Shown: piece by piece, positions 1-13,168 of the stretch
Layout of the letters: each line of letters begins with the position of its first letter
Position numbering within the stretch: the first letter of the stretch is position 1
Assembly: GCA_007449985.2 (NCBI GenBank)
Contig: VIIQ02000059.1
Location: forward strand, 310,001-374,000
From: Desmodesmus armatus
Taxonomy: Eukaryota; Chlorophyta; Chlorophyceae; Sphaeropleales; Scenedesmaceae
Length of the DNA: 64,000 nt
Reading direction: 5' to 3'
Program-made: the position numbers and the translations under genes
The notes under the pieces: model-generated
Database searches by the model: none
Told to the model about the DNA's origin: nothing
What the model saw: only the letters and a program-made list of their open reading frames with translations

Positions 1-3000
1 GCTCAAGCCAGCAACCACAGTTTGCTCATGGGTGCAGCACATGTCGAATGCCTGTCTGCAATAATTATCTTTGAGCCAACAGTGTGGCACATGCCATGGG
101 CCTTGTGGTTGAACCGCCCCTGGCGCAACCAGCGTTGATTCAACCAAAGATGTTTGATACGCCAACGTCCATCAGCAAAAAAAAGCAAGCAGAGTGGGCT
201 CGGACAACCCAATAGTTGAACCAGCTTTGATTGAACCAGCTCTGGTGGAACCAGCGTTGGGGGAACCATATACCTTTTTGGAATGCCACGCGGCACCAGC
301 TGAAAAAAGGCAAGCAAACCTGGGCTCTGATGAACCAGCTGCGCTGGTTGGGGGTCCTTCTCACAGCACCCACAGCGGGTGCAATCCACAAGCAGACAAA
401 AGTGTGTCCCAACATTGGTGGTTGCAAGGTGGAAAGCAAGTCATACATGGCAAGTCGAGCCCAGCTGGCTGCATACACTGTAGCAACAGTTAACACACCA
501 GCAGGTATACCTGGCAATTCTCACAAGGCGGAAAGGGGGGAGATTGACCTCCATACCTTCAAGTCACCAACCCAGCATGCAACTTGCAGGCACTTAGCTA
601 CCGAGATGGGTTTTGCCCTTGCTGAAGGGGCTCACCAGTCATCAGAGCCCGGTTGGCTGCATACATGCAACACTGCAACCCACCATTAGGGGCACACCAC
701 AGCAGGGCCGCTGGGGGGCCTTGCATCACCATCACAACACACCTTGGCTGAACCCACAACTGTCGTCAACAAAGCATGCACCCATACCCTCACCCGCACC
801 CACATTGATGAAAGTTGAGAGGTGCAGCGTTGCCCAACGCAAACAGCGGGCGGCGCCAAACCCAGCAACGACAGCCAGCAATGCTCAAGCAACACTCCAG
901 TGCCTGGCCCACCCTGGGGCTCAGATAGTACTGCCAATTTTGAATTCAACTTTAGTACTGATCCAGCAGCATGGGACAGGCCATGCCTGCAAAACACACA
1001 CAGCACAACAATGTGACAGAAACAACCACACGGCAGCACAGCTACACGCACCACACCTCGCAGAAACATGGCCAGCCATGGCATAAGCCTCGCACAACAT
1101 ACTCACAACACGCCGCACGAGGGACGGCCCCCCAACCCATTCCTCATCCCGGACCTTTGACGGTTTTTAGGGGCATGCTTGATGCCCATAGTGTGCCTGG
1201 CCAGGCCTGCAAAGCCAGCTGGCTTCGCCACGCACAGATTTTGAATTGCAGCAAGCCGATGAGGCACTGTCAATGATCTGTCCACCAAGGGTGCCTGCAG
1301 ACACCCTCTACGCAATCAAATAACACACCAACCCCTTTGCCAGCACCCATTCGCCTTGCAGCAGTGATATCTTCCCATTGGTGCGGCCAAGCATAGCCTA
1401 ACGCCCACCTTGCCTGTGTATCTGAACACACTGCTGCGGCGCGTCGGCACTGCACGGGACGTAACCAAAAGTAGTGCATGCGCTGTTCGGCCAAACTTGG
1501 GTTGAACCCAACCAACAAGGGAATGACTCATGATGATGACACGAAGCAGATAAGATGCCCTGACCTCAAACTGGTGGGCAACCGCACACATCCTGCAACC
1601 GCTGCATGAAGTACACCTGGCAGCTGATTGAGTTGACTGCACACACAAACACTCCAACAACGATTAGCAGGGCACCAGTGCTGATGGTATCAAATATGAA
1701 CCTGGCAAAGCAGCGCGCAGGTGCTGCCTTGGAATCCGCTGAACCCCAATGACAACCCTGCAACAGGGCTACTGTGCAACAGGAAGCTGCTTGACGCTTC
1801 CTGAAGCATCTGGCCACATATGCCGAAAGTGCAGCGCTCATACTCAACCACAAAATATCCACACCCATCAGTCACCACAAGAAACCACACACCAGAGGGC
1901 ATGCACGCAGTACGCAACTCCCATCAACTTCTGCTACCTGCAAAACCGCCCAAAGTGCACCTTGGCACCAGCATTGCAGGCATGCAGGCCCTAGGGCGCC
2001 CTTGACCAAATACAGGGAACAGCAAAGTACGACTGGGTAAGACAAACAACAAAAAGTGTCCTCAGAGGAAAAGCCAGGCGAGGATCCTGGTCTTGCCGTC
2101 CTGCATTCGCATGGCTCTGCTAGAAAGTGCCAGTACTATTGTACCACCCCGCCCTGCCCCGAAAGCTCACTCATACTGACACTGCCCTCCGTTGGGGCAC
2201 CAAACCCTTGGTGTGACTTATGAACGAATGTACACATCGAAGGCATGCCCCAGAAGGACCATATGCATGCTTTATGATGCACACCCGCGCAGCCTCAGCA
2301 CGCAACTGCAAGGCCACTGCACATGCATGGTTCTTCAAACCTCTGAACAACATGATTGGTGCGGACGGCGCTAGGCAGCAGCCTTGTGTGCCACCCTTGG
2401 GTGTTCAACCTTGGGAGTATGTACACAACTGCATGCAAAGTGCATCACCCCCTGTGAGCATAGTGATGATACAGACGGACCCATTCAACCCCAAGTTGAT
2501 AACAACGAGTGAAGCTGCGGGGGAAGGTAGGGTACAACTGCCCAGGAACACTGCTGGAAGATCCGTCCGAAAAGCAAGCTCATACCCCTCCCATCATTGC
2601 AAAAGCAACCTTCTGCCACACTGCATGCAGATCAGGCGGTAGCGTCACGCCGACCGCCGGCAAACGCCCCTCACAGGCGTGGCGTGCATTATGGCATCTC
2701 CCCAAGCGGGAGGAATATGCAACCAAACACTTTGCCACATAGCAATGGCAGAGCTGGAGGAAACGCTGCATCACAGGGCATACGTAACATATGAACAAGA
2801 CCCTATATGGGTGGTACTACCACTGTCACAGTGATAAACCACCGGATGATGACCAACCCATGTGACAGCAAACGCAGGGAAGCTGCTCAAAAGACCCCAG
2901 CTTATGGCAGGCCTTGGATTCAAGCACTTATGACAACGCAGATGCAAAAGCAGCACAGCAGACACCCACAGGAGTGTGAGAAAACGCAGCGTGCGTGCAC

Positions 3001-3416
3001 TTGCAACACACTGCGTGTACGTACAGCAAAATGTACAGCACGATCGCATGCCACACCTGCCACGGCCGGCATGAACGAAATCAGCCAGCACAACTATGAG
3101 GGATGCAGGATGCAGGAATACACAATTTCTGCTGTGTGCATGAGCTGCGCAGACAACACACACCGACCAAAACATGCAAGCACAACAGTCGTCGCTGCTA
3201 CAGCACCCAACTGCCTCCCGAGCTATGAGAAAAAGAACCAGACAGATGAGCGCTTTCGCCAAACCTGGCACAGGCACAGACAGGGACAATAGCAACCCTG
3301 CACACAGGCCTAGAACATCCTCCACCGGTGGAGTGTACCCCGTGTGTGCTGTTCTGTCTTGTGCTGTCCTGCCCTGTGCTGTGTGTGCTGACCTTCAAAG
3401 GCCCTGTGCCAGACAG
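1..3416. other. Gene-poor left end
   Basis: I see no supportable gene here. The open frames are short, overlap on both strands, and none joins into a protein-like chain with matching splice phases. Between about 100 and 340 the word GAACCAGC recurs several times in imperfect form, a degenerate short repeat. TGCTG/TGTGCTG words cluster at 3340-3395, just beyond the 3' end of the next gene. Confidence 0.6.
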
Positions 3417-6400
3417 TCAGTCCATGTCCAGCAGGTCAGCTTCAATGTCAAAAGGACTGAGCAGTGAGTCAATTTCTTCCAGGTTTAGGGGCTCATCTCC
3501 CAGGTCCATCAGCAGATCAGCCATGGAGCCCCCAAAGTCCCACACCTCCTGCTTATCTGTTGCCAAAGCTTTTGTTGCCAAAGCTGTTGCTGCCAAAGCT
3601 GTTGTGGCCACCTGTCCTGAAGGTGCAGGAGCAGATGCTGCTGGGGCATCACCTGCAGGAGCTGCCTGTGCTGGTGGTTGAGAGACCTCGGTGCTGCCAA
3701 CAACAGTACCCTGCAGGATGGTCAGGGGGCCCGCGCTCATGCGCTGCTGCCCTGGCAAAGGATGTCCTGGCAAGGTGTGCTGGTCTGCTGTACTGTCGAC
3801 AGGCCCCTGGGAGGGCTCCTGCTGCTGCGTCTGGTGCTGGGGCTGGTGTGCTGGAAGTATTGAACCGATTGGCAGGGACGTTGAAAGTGTCTGCGCTTGC
3901 ATGCTTTGCTGCTGTGTGTGGTCTGTGGGGCGAGCAGCGCCGGGCTGTACGGGGCCGCTGCCCTCCTGCGGGGGCAGCGCCTGCTGCACCCGTGCTGCAG
4001 CTGGTCTGTCGCTGCGTGCAGTGCATGGGGCTATCCCCTGCTGCGCCATAACATGCTGGTGCTGCTGGTTGCGCTGCGCGCTCGGGGTGGTGCGCCCACT
4101 GCCTGCAGGCCCCTTGCTCTGGCTCAAGGGCGCGGGAGCTTGGCTGTGCTGCACTGTGCCCTGTGTGTACCCTGCTGGCTGCCTGTAGGTTCTGGCTCCT
4201 GCAGTAGCACCGGCAAGCACATACATGGAAAACAAACCATTGAAACAATAGAGCACACCATCCTGCTGCCATGTGCAGTATCTGTGTGTGCATTCCTCCT
4301 TGTGCAAGGAGTGGGCAACAAGCATGCATGTCATCAGCAGAGTTGTTCTCCACACAGGACAAGTCAAAGGGCTCAACACATCTGACAGCTATTGCAGCAG
4401 ACAATCAAAGCCATGCATGTGTGTGGTGGGCACAGCATATACTTGTACGCGGTGAATACTCGGATGCTGAGTGGCAGCAAACAGAGGCGGCAGCAGCATT
4501 GGCACAAACCTGGGGGCTCCATACCAGCAGTTGGGGCACTTGGGGGACGTTCAGGCGAGGTCGTGGCGGGGTGCAGACTACTGCTCGGCAGCGCTCTGCC
4601 TCTGCGCGCTGCAGCAGCAGCTGCTGCGCCAGTTTGGGAGCCATGCAGTCCATCTAATGCTGCCTCCTGATGTGCTGGCCTGCCCTGCCCAGATGAGCTC
4701 ACAGGCTGCATATTCCTGGCCTGTGACAGCTGCATGCTGCTGGATGCACCTGCTCGCTGCTGCGCGCGCAGGACAGCTGCGTCGGCTTGCTGATCTGACA
4801 GGAAGGGGCGCTGCCATGCAGCTGAGCCATCCGCACCCCCTGCAGCAGCTGCAGCGCCCCCAGCAGTTTGCTGCATGCTGCTGCTTGGGGCAGGGAGGCC
4901 TGCGCTGACAGCATGTGCTGTCATAGCGCTGAGCATGCCAGCAGGTGGTGGTGGGGTTGACCCCTTGCTGCTTGAGACCCGCACCCTGGGGCCGCCCACA
5001 CCTTGTGGAGCATGCATGTGCATTGAGCTGCGCACAGGGCTAGGTGCTGATGGCTGACGCTCCAAAGCCCCAATGCTGCCACTGTTGCTGTCAAACCCAG
5101 CTGCCCGCCCACTGCGCAGCTCCAAGGTGCTGCCACTGCCCGTGCGCTGAAGTGCGCGTGCGCTGGTGGGATAGGGGTGTGTCCTGCTGGTAGTGCTGCT
5201 CCTTGCACCCGTTGGGCTGAACGTGTGAGCAGGCAGAGACTTGGTGCGCACTGGGCCCGGGCCATAACCCGCATCTGGTCCATAATCTGGACCACACGCT
5301 GTCCAGGAATCTGGCCCAGCAGCCAAGCTCCTAGCCCTGTCACGTGGTGCACCCAAGACTGCAGATGCAGCACCATCCTGCAGGTGCAGTGTGCTGGGCG
5401 GCTGCTGCCGCCGGGGCGTGCAGTAGCCCTGCGCACCCGCCAGATACATCTGCGGACCCCCATCTTCACCCATGCGCCTCTGAGGCAGGCTGTAGCTTGC
5501 ACCTGGGCTGCTGTTGTAGTCTGGCCCGGCAAGCCTGACAGTGCTGCTGCTGTGCTGAGGTCCGTACTGTGCAGGAAACCTCGGCCCGGGATAGAAAGGC
5601 CCTCGCCCACTGAACCCTGGGGCAGCATGATTTGGCGGGTAGTATCCAGGAGGTGGGAAGGCGCTGGGAGGCAGCCGGCCATGAGATACGGCCACCCGGC
5701 ACTCCCAGCAATCGCAGGGTGCTGATGTGGCATATTCCATTGACAGCATCGCCTCATCAGGCCCCCAGCCCCCAGCACGCACTGCGCGGCTGCCTGGCGG
5801 GAAGCTGCTGCCTGCAGGAAAGCTGCAGGAGGGCGGCCCCATGCCAGCTGCAGGAAAACTGTGGGCAGATGGCCCCATGCCAGCACAGTGCCCCTCACTG
5901 CAAGGAAACTGCTCGCTGCTGCTGCTCATGGTGTTGTAGCCGTTCCTGCTGCTGAAGCTGCCAGGGAAGCGGTCGATGGCCATGGGTGTGCTCCAGCGCG
6001 CTGCGCCAGAAAGCTGCTGCTGTGCAGGAGGACTGCTGTACGACTGCTGCATCGCCAGCCTGCCATCCCACCGCTCTGGCTGCTGCTGCTGCTTCCAGCC
6101 GTTGGCAGGAGGCTCACCATGCAGCGCGCTGTCCTGCGCGTCTGCCCACGCGTCCTGCATGTCCATGGGTATTGCATGGCCCGTGCTGGCAGTCGGCAGC
6201 GACTGCAGGTGTAAGCCACTGCCTACGCTGCGGCTGCTACCACCTCCGTCAAGCAGCGGCGACAGCAGCGCTGGCCTGCCTGCAGCACGGGCATCACCAT
6301 GGAGCGGCTGCAGCCATTGCTGCTGTGGTGCGGCGCCATGCTGTGGCCAGGAAGCCTGCTCTGCATCTGCAGGAGCATGCAGCTGTGCAGAGCAGGTGCC

Positions 6401-7513
6401 ACGCACACTGGTGCTGGTGATCCTGCTAGTGATGCCGCGGGTCTCATCTCCGCACCCTGGCCGAGGACCGACAGCAGCTGAGGTAGGGTCGCTGCTGTGT
6501 GACAGCAGGCGGGCTGCATGCGCGTCTGCTGCTGCCTGTGCAGCATCTGCGTCTGCCAAAGCTGCGGCAGCAGCGGCCTGCATATAGCCTGGTGGTACAG
6601 ATCCAGCACGCCATGCAGCATGCCCCGCTGTCTTAGGTGCTCCCCGTGCTGAGGGCAAGGCAGAAGCAGGCGCCCTTTCCTGCAGGATGGGGCGTGTGCT
6701 GGGGCCCTCCCGTGGTGTAGGGTGCGCTGCAGCACGGCCCTGCAACACCTCTGGTGCGGTGTGGTGCTGCTCGAGGACTGCAGAAGCGCTGTGCTGCTGC
6801 TCAAGAGGGGGTTGCAGTGCTCTGCTGCGCGCGCGTCTATTGGGACTACATGCTGCCATCAGCGCCTTCAGTGCTGCAGCATCCAGCCTGCCAGCACCGT
6901 GCCATGCCGGCGTTGCTGCTGCTCCCAGTGGACGCTGCTGCCTTGTTGCATTGCTGCCACTGCTGCCATCGGTAGCAGCAGCATCAGCACCACTGGTGCA
7001 GGATGCTGTGCGTCCCAGCGTGCTGCTGCTTGCGCGTCTGAGCAGCTCGATTGCAGCAGCAGCTGGGTGCTTTGTGACAGGCAAGGGTCCCGCGCAGCCA
7101 CTGAGCCCATCTGTGCTGCTGTCACTGCTGTTGTAGCCAGTGCCAAAGGCATGTGCTGCTGTTATGTGTGTGGGTGTGTACCCGGTTTGGTTGTTCATCA
7201 AAGGGCTATGCAGCACCTGCAACATCCACACCTTGAGCTGTCAGTCTGCAGCACAACTGCGCATAGTCCGTCACCCATGCCTGCTAGGTGCGCGCACACA
7301 AGCAGGGCCGAGCAGAGAGGATGCAAGGGGATCATGGGCTGGCAACCCTGAAAATCGTGTTCCTTGAGGTGACACCTGCGGAGGACAAGCAAGCTGACCC
7401 AACAACTGCGCAGGATGGGCGTGCTGAAGATACCTGGTGCATACCTGGTCGTGTACATGCTGCTGATTGAACTCTGGAGGCATACTGCGGGGATACTCCG
7501 GCCGCCAGTCCAT
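3417..7513 (-). CDS. Large disordered protein with acidic C-terminal tail (1185 aa)
   Basis: Function not recognised. Three exons join in phase on the minus strand: 7513-7445 (starts MDWRPEYPRSMPPEFNQQ), 7216-4510 and 4198-3417. Donors are GTATGC and GTTTGT; both acceptors end in GCAG. The large exon is rich in Ser, Ala, Gly, Pro and Gln with no recognised fold; a short CDCWECR motif is the only notable Cys cluster. The last exon is Gln/Pro/Ala-rich and ends in a leucine-aspartate-rich tail containing LLMDLGDEPLNLEEIDSLL, which resembles an acidic transactivation segment. A role as a transcriptional regulator is an inference from composition only; no DNA-binding domain is visible. The start at 7513 is preferred because the first short exon ends exactly at a consensus donor and keeps phase 0. 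The gene is transcribed away from the Cys-rich gene at 9.4 kb. Confidence 0.62.
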
Positions 7514-9355
7514 GCTGACACCCTGCCCTGAAAGCCTGCAGGTGGTAGTGCAGGCAAGTGATGGCAAGGGTAGGGTCATGGCAGTGCCCGTGCGCTCAGG
7601 CAGGGGTGCGCAGCCTATGGGACTCTGTGTGCAGCAGGATGCGCGCGCAAAGTGTGGTGGCAGCATTCTGCATGACCATGTTGTGGCAGGAGGCAACTGC
7701 AGCATGAGTGTGATGAGCTCATTACAGACGGTCCAACTCTGGTATGCATGCTTTTGCGTTTGTTGCCGCACACGCCCATGGCTGATGACATGCTGCATTA
7801 CGAGCCCAAGAGCCAATGCAACACAGCATGTGCGCACATGTTGATGTTGCTGTGTGTGCTTCAGCCTTCCACGTCAGTGTTGCACGTCAACCCTTTGACT
7901 GCGCATCCAGCATGTTGCCATGAACGAGGTGCACTCCAGCTGCAGCAGCACAGGGCAGCAGAGGTATTCATGTCAGCTTGGTGGAGGGGCACACAATAAG
8001 ACGGTAGCCAGTGCTGCCAACCTACTGCTATGCTTGCTGCTTGCTGGTGTTCTGGTTTCACATATCTAGGCCTGACATCAACACACACCCTGTAGGCATA
8101 GGTCGCGATTCCTGGACAAGGGTGTGTCCCATCAAGGTGTGTGTGGGTGGGGGGGGGGGGGGGTGCCCCCAAACCAGGGTACACAGCTGCTGCTGCTGCT
8201 GCTGTTGTCGGTGTTGTTGTGGCTGCTGGTATTGTGCTTTACTGGTATTGCTGACTTCCCAGTGAGTCATTGTGGGTCCACCCATAAGAGTATTCACTGG
8301 GCTGCCTAGAAGAGGCCAGCCAGCCAGCCTGCCAGCCAGCTAGTCAACACGTGCAGCGAGTTCATCCAGCGTACCTTCTGAGCCGAGACAAGGGGGGTGA
8401 AAACGCCTTATTCACCGTGCTTCACTCGAGGACGCAACCATCTGCACGTGTGTCGATGTAGGGCTATGGGGGTGAAGAGCAGCAACTGGGAGATGCAGGC
8501 TCACTGCAACTGGGTCGAGCACTTTGCAAGCGGGCACGACAGCTGACAGAGCGCAGATGCGAAGCAGATCACTGATGAGCATCGGTTGCACCTGTCAGCT
8601 GTGCAGGCCCTGTGCCACTGCCTCAGATTGACAAACACGTCACTTGCTGATTTGCACCTGGTATCGGCCTAGCTAGGCTACAGGCTGCACGAGAGGGCAT
8701 CAAACCACACAAACAGCGCATTGCCTTTACAACAGCCCATAACTGATGCAAGATTTCAAGAAACTATCTTGTGGTGGTGCTCCGTTACTTGTTGTGAGCG
8801 TTAGTGCATGGCAAGCCACTGGAATGCCGTATCAAGTCCAAGGTAGAACCGACAACTGAATGAGAAAGGTTGATCCAGTGCCAGCTACACCAGTGATGTA
8901 ATAATTCGGACGCGGACTCTAGCGTTAAATGGTGAAATGACAGAAAGTTGCAGGGCTGACCCCAGGGGGACGATCACTGATCGCCCTCAGCCCCACTGCA
9001 GACCCATCAGTACATCGCCCACAGACGATGGTTACTACTGACAAGGTAAATATGATGGATGGGCCGTCAGCAAACCAGCCGTGCACCGCGCTGCTACAGC
9101 CCTGGTGACAAGTTGACACGATGTTGACCCAGCAAAAACCGTACCTGTGCCTGCTTACCTGCACCGATTCTTCCATCGCTCATCCAACAGCAACGTGACG
9201 CTGCCCTAGTATCTTCTCTCTGCCATCCCGCCACCCCGTCAGCAAGTGATCAAAAGGTGCGCTAGCGTGTGCACCAGCCAGCCTGCGTTGATGCCAGGCA
9301 CGTGCACACGATGTGTCGCATCTTGACGCACATCTTATACCTGTCTGCTGCAGGC
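7514..9355. other. Intergenic region between divergent genes
   Basis: No gene is supportable. It contains a GT/G-rich microsatellite near 8140-8165 followed by a short CTG run at 8190-8225. The stretch 8300-9340 has ordinary composition with no long open frame. Because the flanking genes point outward, both promoters should lie here, but I see no clear TATA or other core element. Confidence 0.5.
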
Positions 9356-11711
9356 ATGATGAGATACTGCGTGACTGTGCTGCTTGCTGTGGCACTGCTT
9401 GCCAGTGTGGCTTTCGCGGACAGCAAACACGGCCACGGCAACGGCCATGGACACGGCCATGGCCACCAGAAGTGTGTGGAGTGTCAGGTATGGAAACCCT
9501 GCAGCACTTGCGGTCTCATACTTGGATGGGAGCAGACAACATGTTCTGTACAAAAATGGACGACACCCTTTACAACAGGGGCCTGGTTGTAAAGCAGGAT
9601 GATGTCGCAGGCATGCCATGATGCTGCGGTTTTCAGCATTGGACAACTGATGCTGGCAGAACTGGTCAGCAAGTCACAGTCAACCCTGTGCAAACTGTTC
9701 CTTTGTCTACACGCAGTACTGCAAAGACGACTGGTGCTGGAAGAACTGCAAGAGGGACTGCAAGAACCAGGAGCAGGGCATCAACATCGAGCGCTGCAAG
9801 GCCTACGGCAATGACGCCGGTTGGAAGGCGGCACAGCAAGCATGTGACCTGACACAGGTGTGGGCAGTGTGACGAGCTACAGCAAGTGTCCCGTGGAGCC
9901 GCGTGACGGGCATCCGGAACCCCTTTGGCCACGCCACGTTGCAATCTCCGCTACCAACTGTAACGTGGCTTGGCCAAAAGGTCTCCGGATGCCCGTCACG
10001 CGGCTCCACGTGACAGCAAGCGTGTGATTTATGGGAAAGCAACAACAAGCATGCGGCATGGCACATGTCTGAGGTTATGCAGCTCAAGGGCAGTACGCAT
10101 AAGAAGGTGTGCATGATGCGGCATCAGCATTCAAACAGCACCCATGGTATCTGCACTGCAGCATGCATGCATGCCATGTGGTATCCTGGCCTGAAGCATG
10201 CCATGAGGACGGCATGTCACTCCATGCTTCAAATGCACCAACGATGCCATGCTGCCGTTGCTTTGTTCGCTGCCGCAGACATACTGCCGCCCCAGGGGCG
10301 GGCGCAGCTTTGGTGCCCCACAGCACCCCCCCAAGGTCTCCCTGGGTGAGCCATCATAATGATAAAAAATAATAATGTTATGGGGGAGTATGTTACATGG
10401 ACATTTTCGCCAAGCAACAATGGCATTGCCCACCAGGATCGAGCCAGGTGAACCTCGCAAGTTGTCTCCCCTGCGGTGGTTTGCACCACCTACACCGGGT
10501 TGACCAAAAAGGGCAGAACCACCAGAATTGCAGCAAGTGCCAGCCATGTATGATATATGATATATTATAATATCATGCCAGCCTCATCCCGCCTTGGCTA
10601 GCTCATCCCTCATGCCTCGCTGTTTGCTGGAAGTGTTTAGCCAACACTGCAGGCAGGGCTGCAATACTGGGTGTGAGGCTAGACCTCTCTCATCGGTGTG
10701 AGGCTAGACCTTGGGCTCCCGGCAGCCTCGGCTCGTGTGTGTGTGGCCAGCCAGTGGGGGTCCGCCCCCGTTGTACCCACCAAAAAAAGGATATTGTACA
10801 GGACACATGTCCCAAGACACGAGCCTTCCCCAGACGTGTTTCACAGTGTCAAATTGTGCAAGTTGCTGAGTCCATTCGCTGCTGCTGCTGCTGCTGTGGC
10901 TAATGTGGCTGCTGTCGTGGTTGGTTGTTGCTGACCCCAGCACAATGCGGCAATGCAGCCTATGGTGTCTGCCAGGCGAAGGCCATGGACAGCAGGCAGT
11001 CGCCCTGCGGCAGCAGGTTCGGTGGCTGGGAGCTCTGCAGCAAGGACGATTTTATGGCCTTCTACACCGGTGAGCTTTGTGTGGGGCCAGCATGCCGCAT
11101 GCATACTATGGAGTCCATATGGGCTGTCTGAACCTTTGTATCTGCAGGGAATCCAGCGTGTTGGTAAATGTGCAGCGGGTTGCTTGCAGGGCCAGGTTAA
11201 TGCGGAGGGGAGTTGGGTGTTACCAGGGGGGGGGTGGACTTGCACTGGCTGGCCACACACAGCGCAATCAGGCAATCCCAACTGCAAGGGGCCCGAGGCA
11301 AAGCCTCACCAGTGAGATACAGGCCTGTTAGCTAGTGATGGGGCTGTTGACGGGGTGCTGCTTGGGAATCGAACACATTAGTCATGTTGGACGCGCCCTG
11401 TGAGAAGCATGGTCAACATGAAGCAGAGTTTCCTCTGCAGCGTGGGCTGTTGGGCCAGTGGTGTTTTCCTACTGCTGGGTACTCCCAATGGCGCAGCAGC
11501 AGCAGCCCAGGTGGTGCACAATGACGCAGCTTGCTGTTAGGTAGCCCACAGCCGTATGCTGGTTGTGGGGCATAGCCGGCCGAGGTAGGACCTGTACCTG
11601 AACGCAGTGTGTGGTCTCAATGCACCAATCAGCGCTGCCTGTTTGAATGTGTCTGCAGGCGAGGTCGACTGGAACTGCAACCAGGCTACTGCCGCCTTCG
11701 ACAAGAATTGA
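9356..11711 (+). CDS. Small secreted Cys-rich protein with His-Gly segment
   Basis: No family recognised. Exon 9356-9487 encodes a signal peptide (MMRYCVTVLLAVALLASVA, likely cleaved before DSKHG) and then a His-Gly stretch HGHGNGHGHGHGH, ending at CVECQ with donor GTATGG. Exon 9717-9857 encodes a Cys/Trp/Lys-rich segment beginning YCKDDWCWKNCKRDC. Exon 10941-11069 continues with CGNAAYGVCQAKAMD and four further Cys, and exon 11659-11711 ends the frame (EVDWNCNQATAAFDKN). The last two exons match in phase. The junction of exons 2 and 3 does not match if the GTGTGG donor after 9857 is used; a donor a few codons upstream or a missed small exon would fix it. The product should be exported to the wall or extracellular space; the His-Gly run could bind metal ions, which is an inference. 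Introns 2 and 3 carry a foldback element and two SINE copies. Confidence 0.6.
9887..10012. mobile_element. Foldback (MITE-like) element in an intron
   Basis: Arms 9893-9917 and 9985-10009 are perfect 25-nt inverted repeats (GTGGAGCCGCGTGACGGGCA onward). Pairing continues inward with a few mismatches to a loop of about 20 nt, so nearly the whole element forms one hairpin. The 8-bp word ACAGCAAG flanks both sides (9879-9886 and 10013-10020), as expected of a target-site duplication; 8 bp is typical of hAT-type elements. It lies in intron 2 of the Cys-rich gene. Confidence 0.65.
10669..10791 (+). mobile_element. SINE copy 1 (body and A-tail)
   Basis: Shares the family body (CTTGGGCTCCCGGCAGCC, then GTGTGTGTGGCCAGCC, then GGGGGTCCGCCCCC) and a short A-run at its 3' end with the full copy at 32.8-33.0 kb. 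A 16-nt word, GGTGTGAGGCTAGACC, is nearly repeated within it. The tRNA-like head is not evident, so it may be 5'-truncated. It lies in an intron of the secreted Cys-rich gene. Confidence 0.65.
11215..11376 (-). mobile_element. SINE copy 2, diverged, minus orientation
   Basis: Read on the minus strand it has a Pol III B-box-like word, GTTCGATTCCC (11374-11364), followed by the family body (GCCTCGGGCCCC, GTGTGTGGCCAGCCAGTG) and ends in a C-rich stretch. It lies in the third intron of the Cys-rich gene. This copy is older than the one at 32.8 kb, judging by its mismatches. Confidence 0.6.
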
Positions 11712-13168
11712 TGCTGCCATGTGCCAGCCGCCTGAGGCGCAAGCTTGGTGCAAGAGCTGCCATTGAAGCCAATTTGACAGCTATTATAGCTGGCACATGA
11801 TGTTGGTGACCAACATAGCTGGCGGCCAGAAGGCCAGAATGAACGTGCAGTGATCATCATGATGGCGTTGATGTTGCTAGTGCTTTTATCCACAGTTTAT
11901 TACCTCGTGAAGCACAGATGAGTGGCAAAATCAATGCATGCTGGCCAACTGAGGAATGACAGTACTGACTTATGCATACTACTGATGAAGACTGGCTGAT
12001 TCTGTGCCCGATGGGCATGGGCTGTGCGGCTGCTGGCTGTAAGCCCAACCTGGCCAGGGCAGCCTTTGCCTCAACAGCTGGCCTTAGTTTTGTTGGCTGA
12101 AACGTATGAAATTGGCAGGTCTGCACCTGGCTTATGGATCTATTTTGGGGCATGACTTGTGCGGTGACGTGCGACGGCGGGATGCAACAATTTCCTGCAT
12201 TGCAGTCTCAGCACTAGCGTTGCATGGTGTAAGTTCTGGTGAAGGTTGGCGCATTGCCAATGATGTGCAGTCGACGCTCATGTGGCAAGCGCTTGGTCCT
12301 TGACATGGTGATGGCTGTAGATGCGGTCCCCGGCACTGCTTGGGGCTGTCCCTTGTCAGGAGTTGCTGATCTGCTGGTTCTTGCAGCCGGCAGCGTATGC
12401 TGCAGTCCTTCGATGGACAGCGTCCCCTGGCTTGGCGAGATTTTTGGTGGTGCTGTGGTGGTGCTACACCTTGTTGCAACTGCAGTGCCGTGCGGCATTC
12501 CTGACGTGATTTTCAAGCTTGGGCTGTTACAGCAGGGCACTAGCCCCATAACATGCAGGCATGTCCATTGGCTTGCCACGTAGCCCTGCTTGTGACTCAC
12601 AATGGACATCAATAAGTTGATGCTGCAAGCAAGCATTCAAACGAAGGCAGGCGTAGCATGGCCAAGCAGCACTGCTGCTAGGCTAGCACATGTTCTAGAC
12701 GCAGGTGAACCCTTGTTACCCCTGCAACGCGTGATTCACCACAACACGCTGAAACCTTGCAGGCTCTTTCCCACACAAGACACAGCCACACTCAAAGCAG
12801 CCTGGGCATTCAACATACACAACAGCTGCCAAGTTGCTTTGTTGGCTCGCAGGGTCTGCGGCTGCAAGCTGAAAAACCAAGGTGTCTTGGACATATCTGC
12901 ATACTGCATCTGCCTGCACCCCGCCACAGAACTACTGTGGCTGCTATGTACAATAGCAGCACACGCCAACCCTGAGAGGCTGCCTGCCACATTGCAGTGG
13001 ACAGACGCACAGCCGCACGATACACACAGTCTGAACACGATCTGGCCTGCATAGATACCTCAAACTCACCACACCATACCATACACTCCCCACGGCCATT
13101 GCACTGCTAATATACACCCTGGCAGTGGTGGAGCCCTGTCCGTAGCTACGTAGACCTCTTCCCTGCTG
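11712..13168. other. Intergenic region
   Basis: No supportable gene. A 150-codon open frame at 12602-13054 (+) lacks any recognisable domain, splice support or coding-like composition and is left out. The flanking genes converge here, so both 3' ends lie in this stretch. Confidence 0.5.

Noticed and set aside
11148..11167. Short terminal exon (NPACW) for the secreted Cys-rich gene
   Set aside because: It fits in phase, but the alternative exon at 11659-11711 is longer, keeps a Cys and reads protein-like, and intron growth is explained by a SINE. It could still be an alternative end.
12602..13054. 150-codon plus-strand open frame
   Set aside because: No domain, no upstream context and composition like non-coding sequence nearby.
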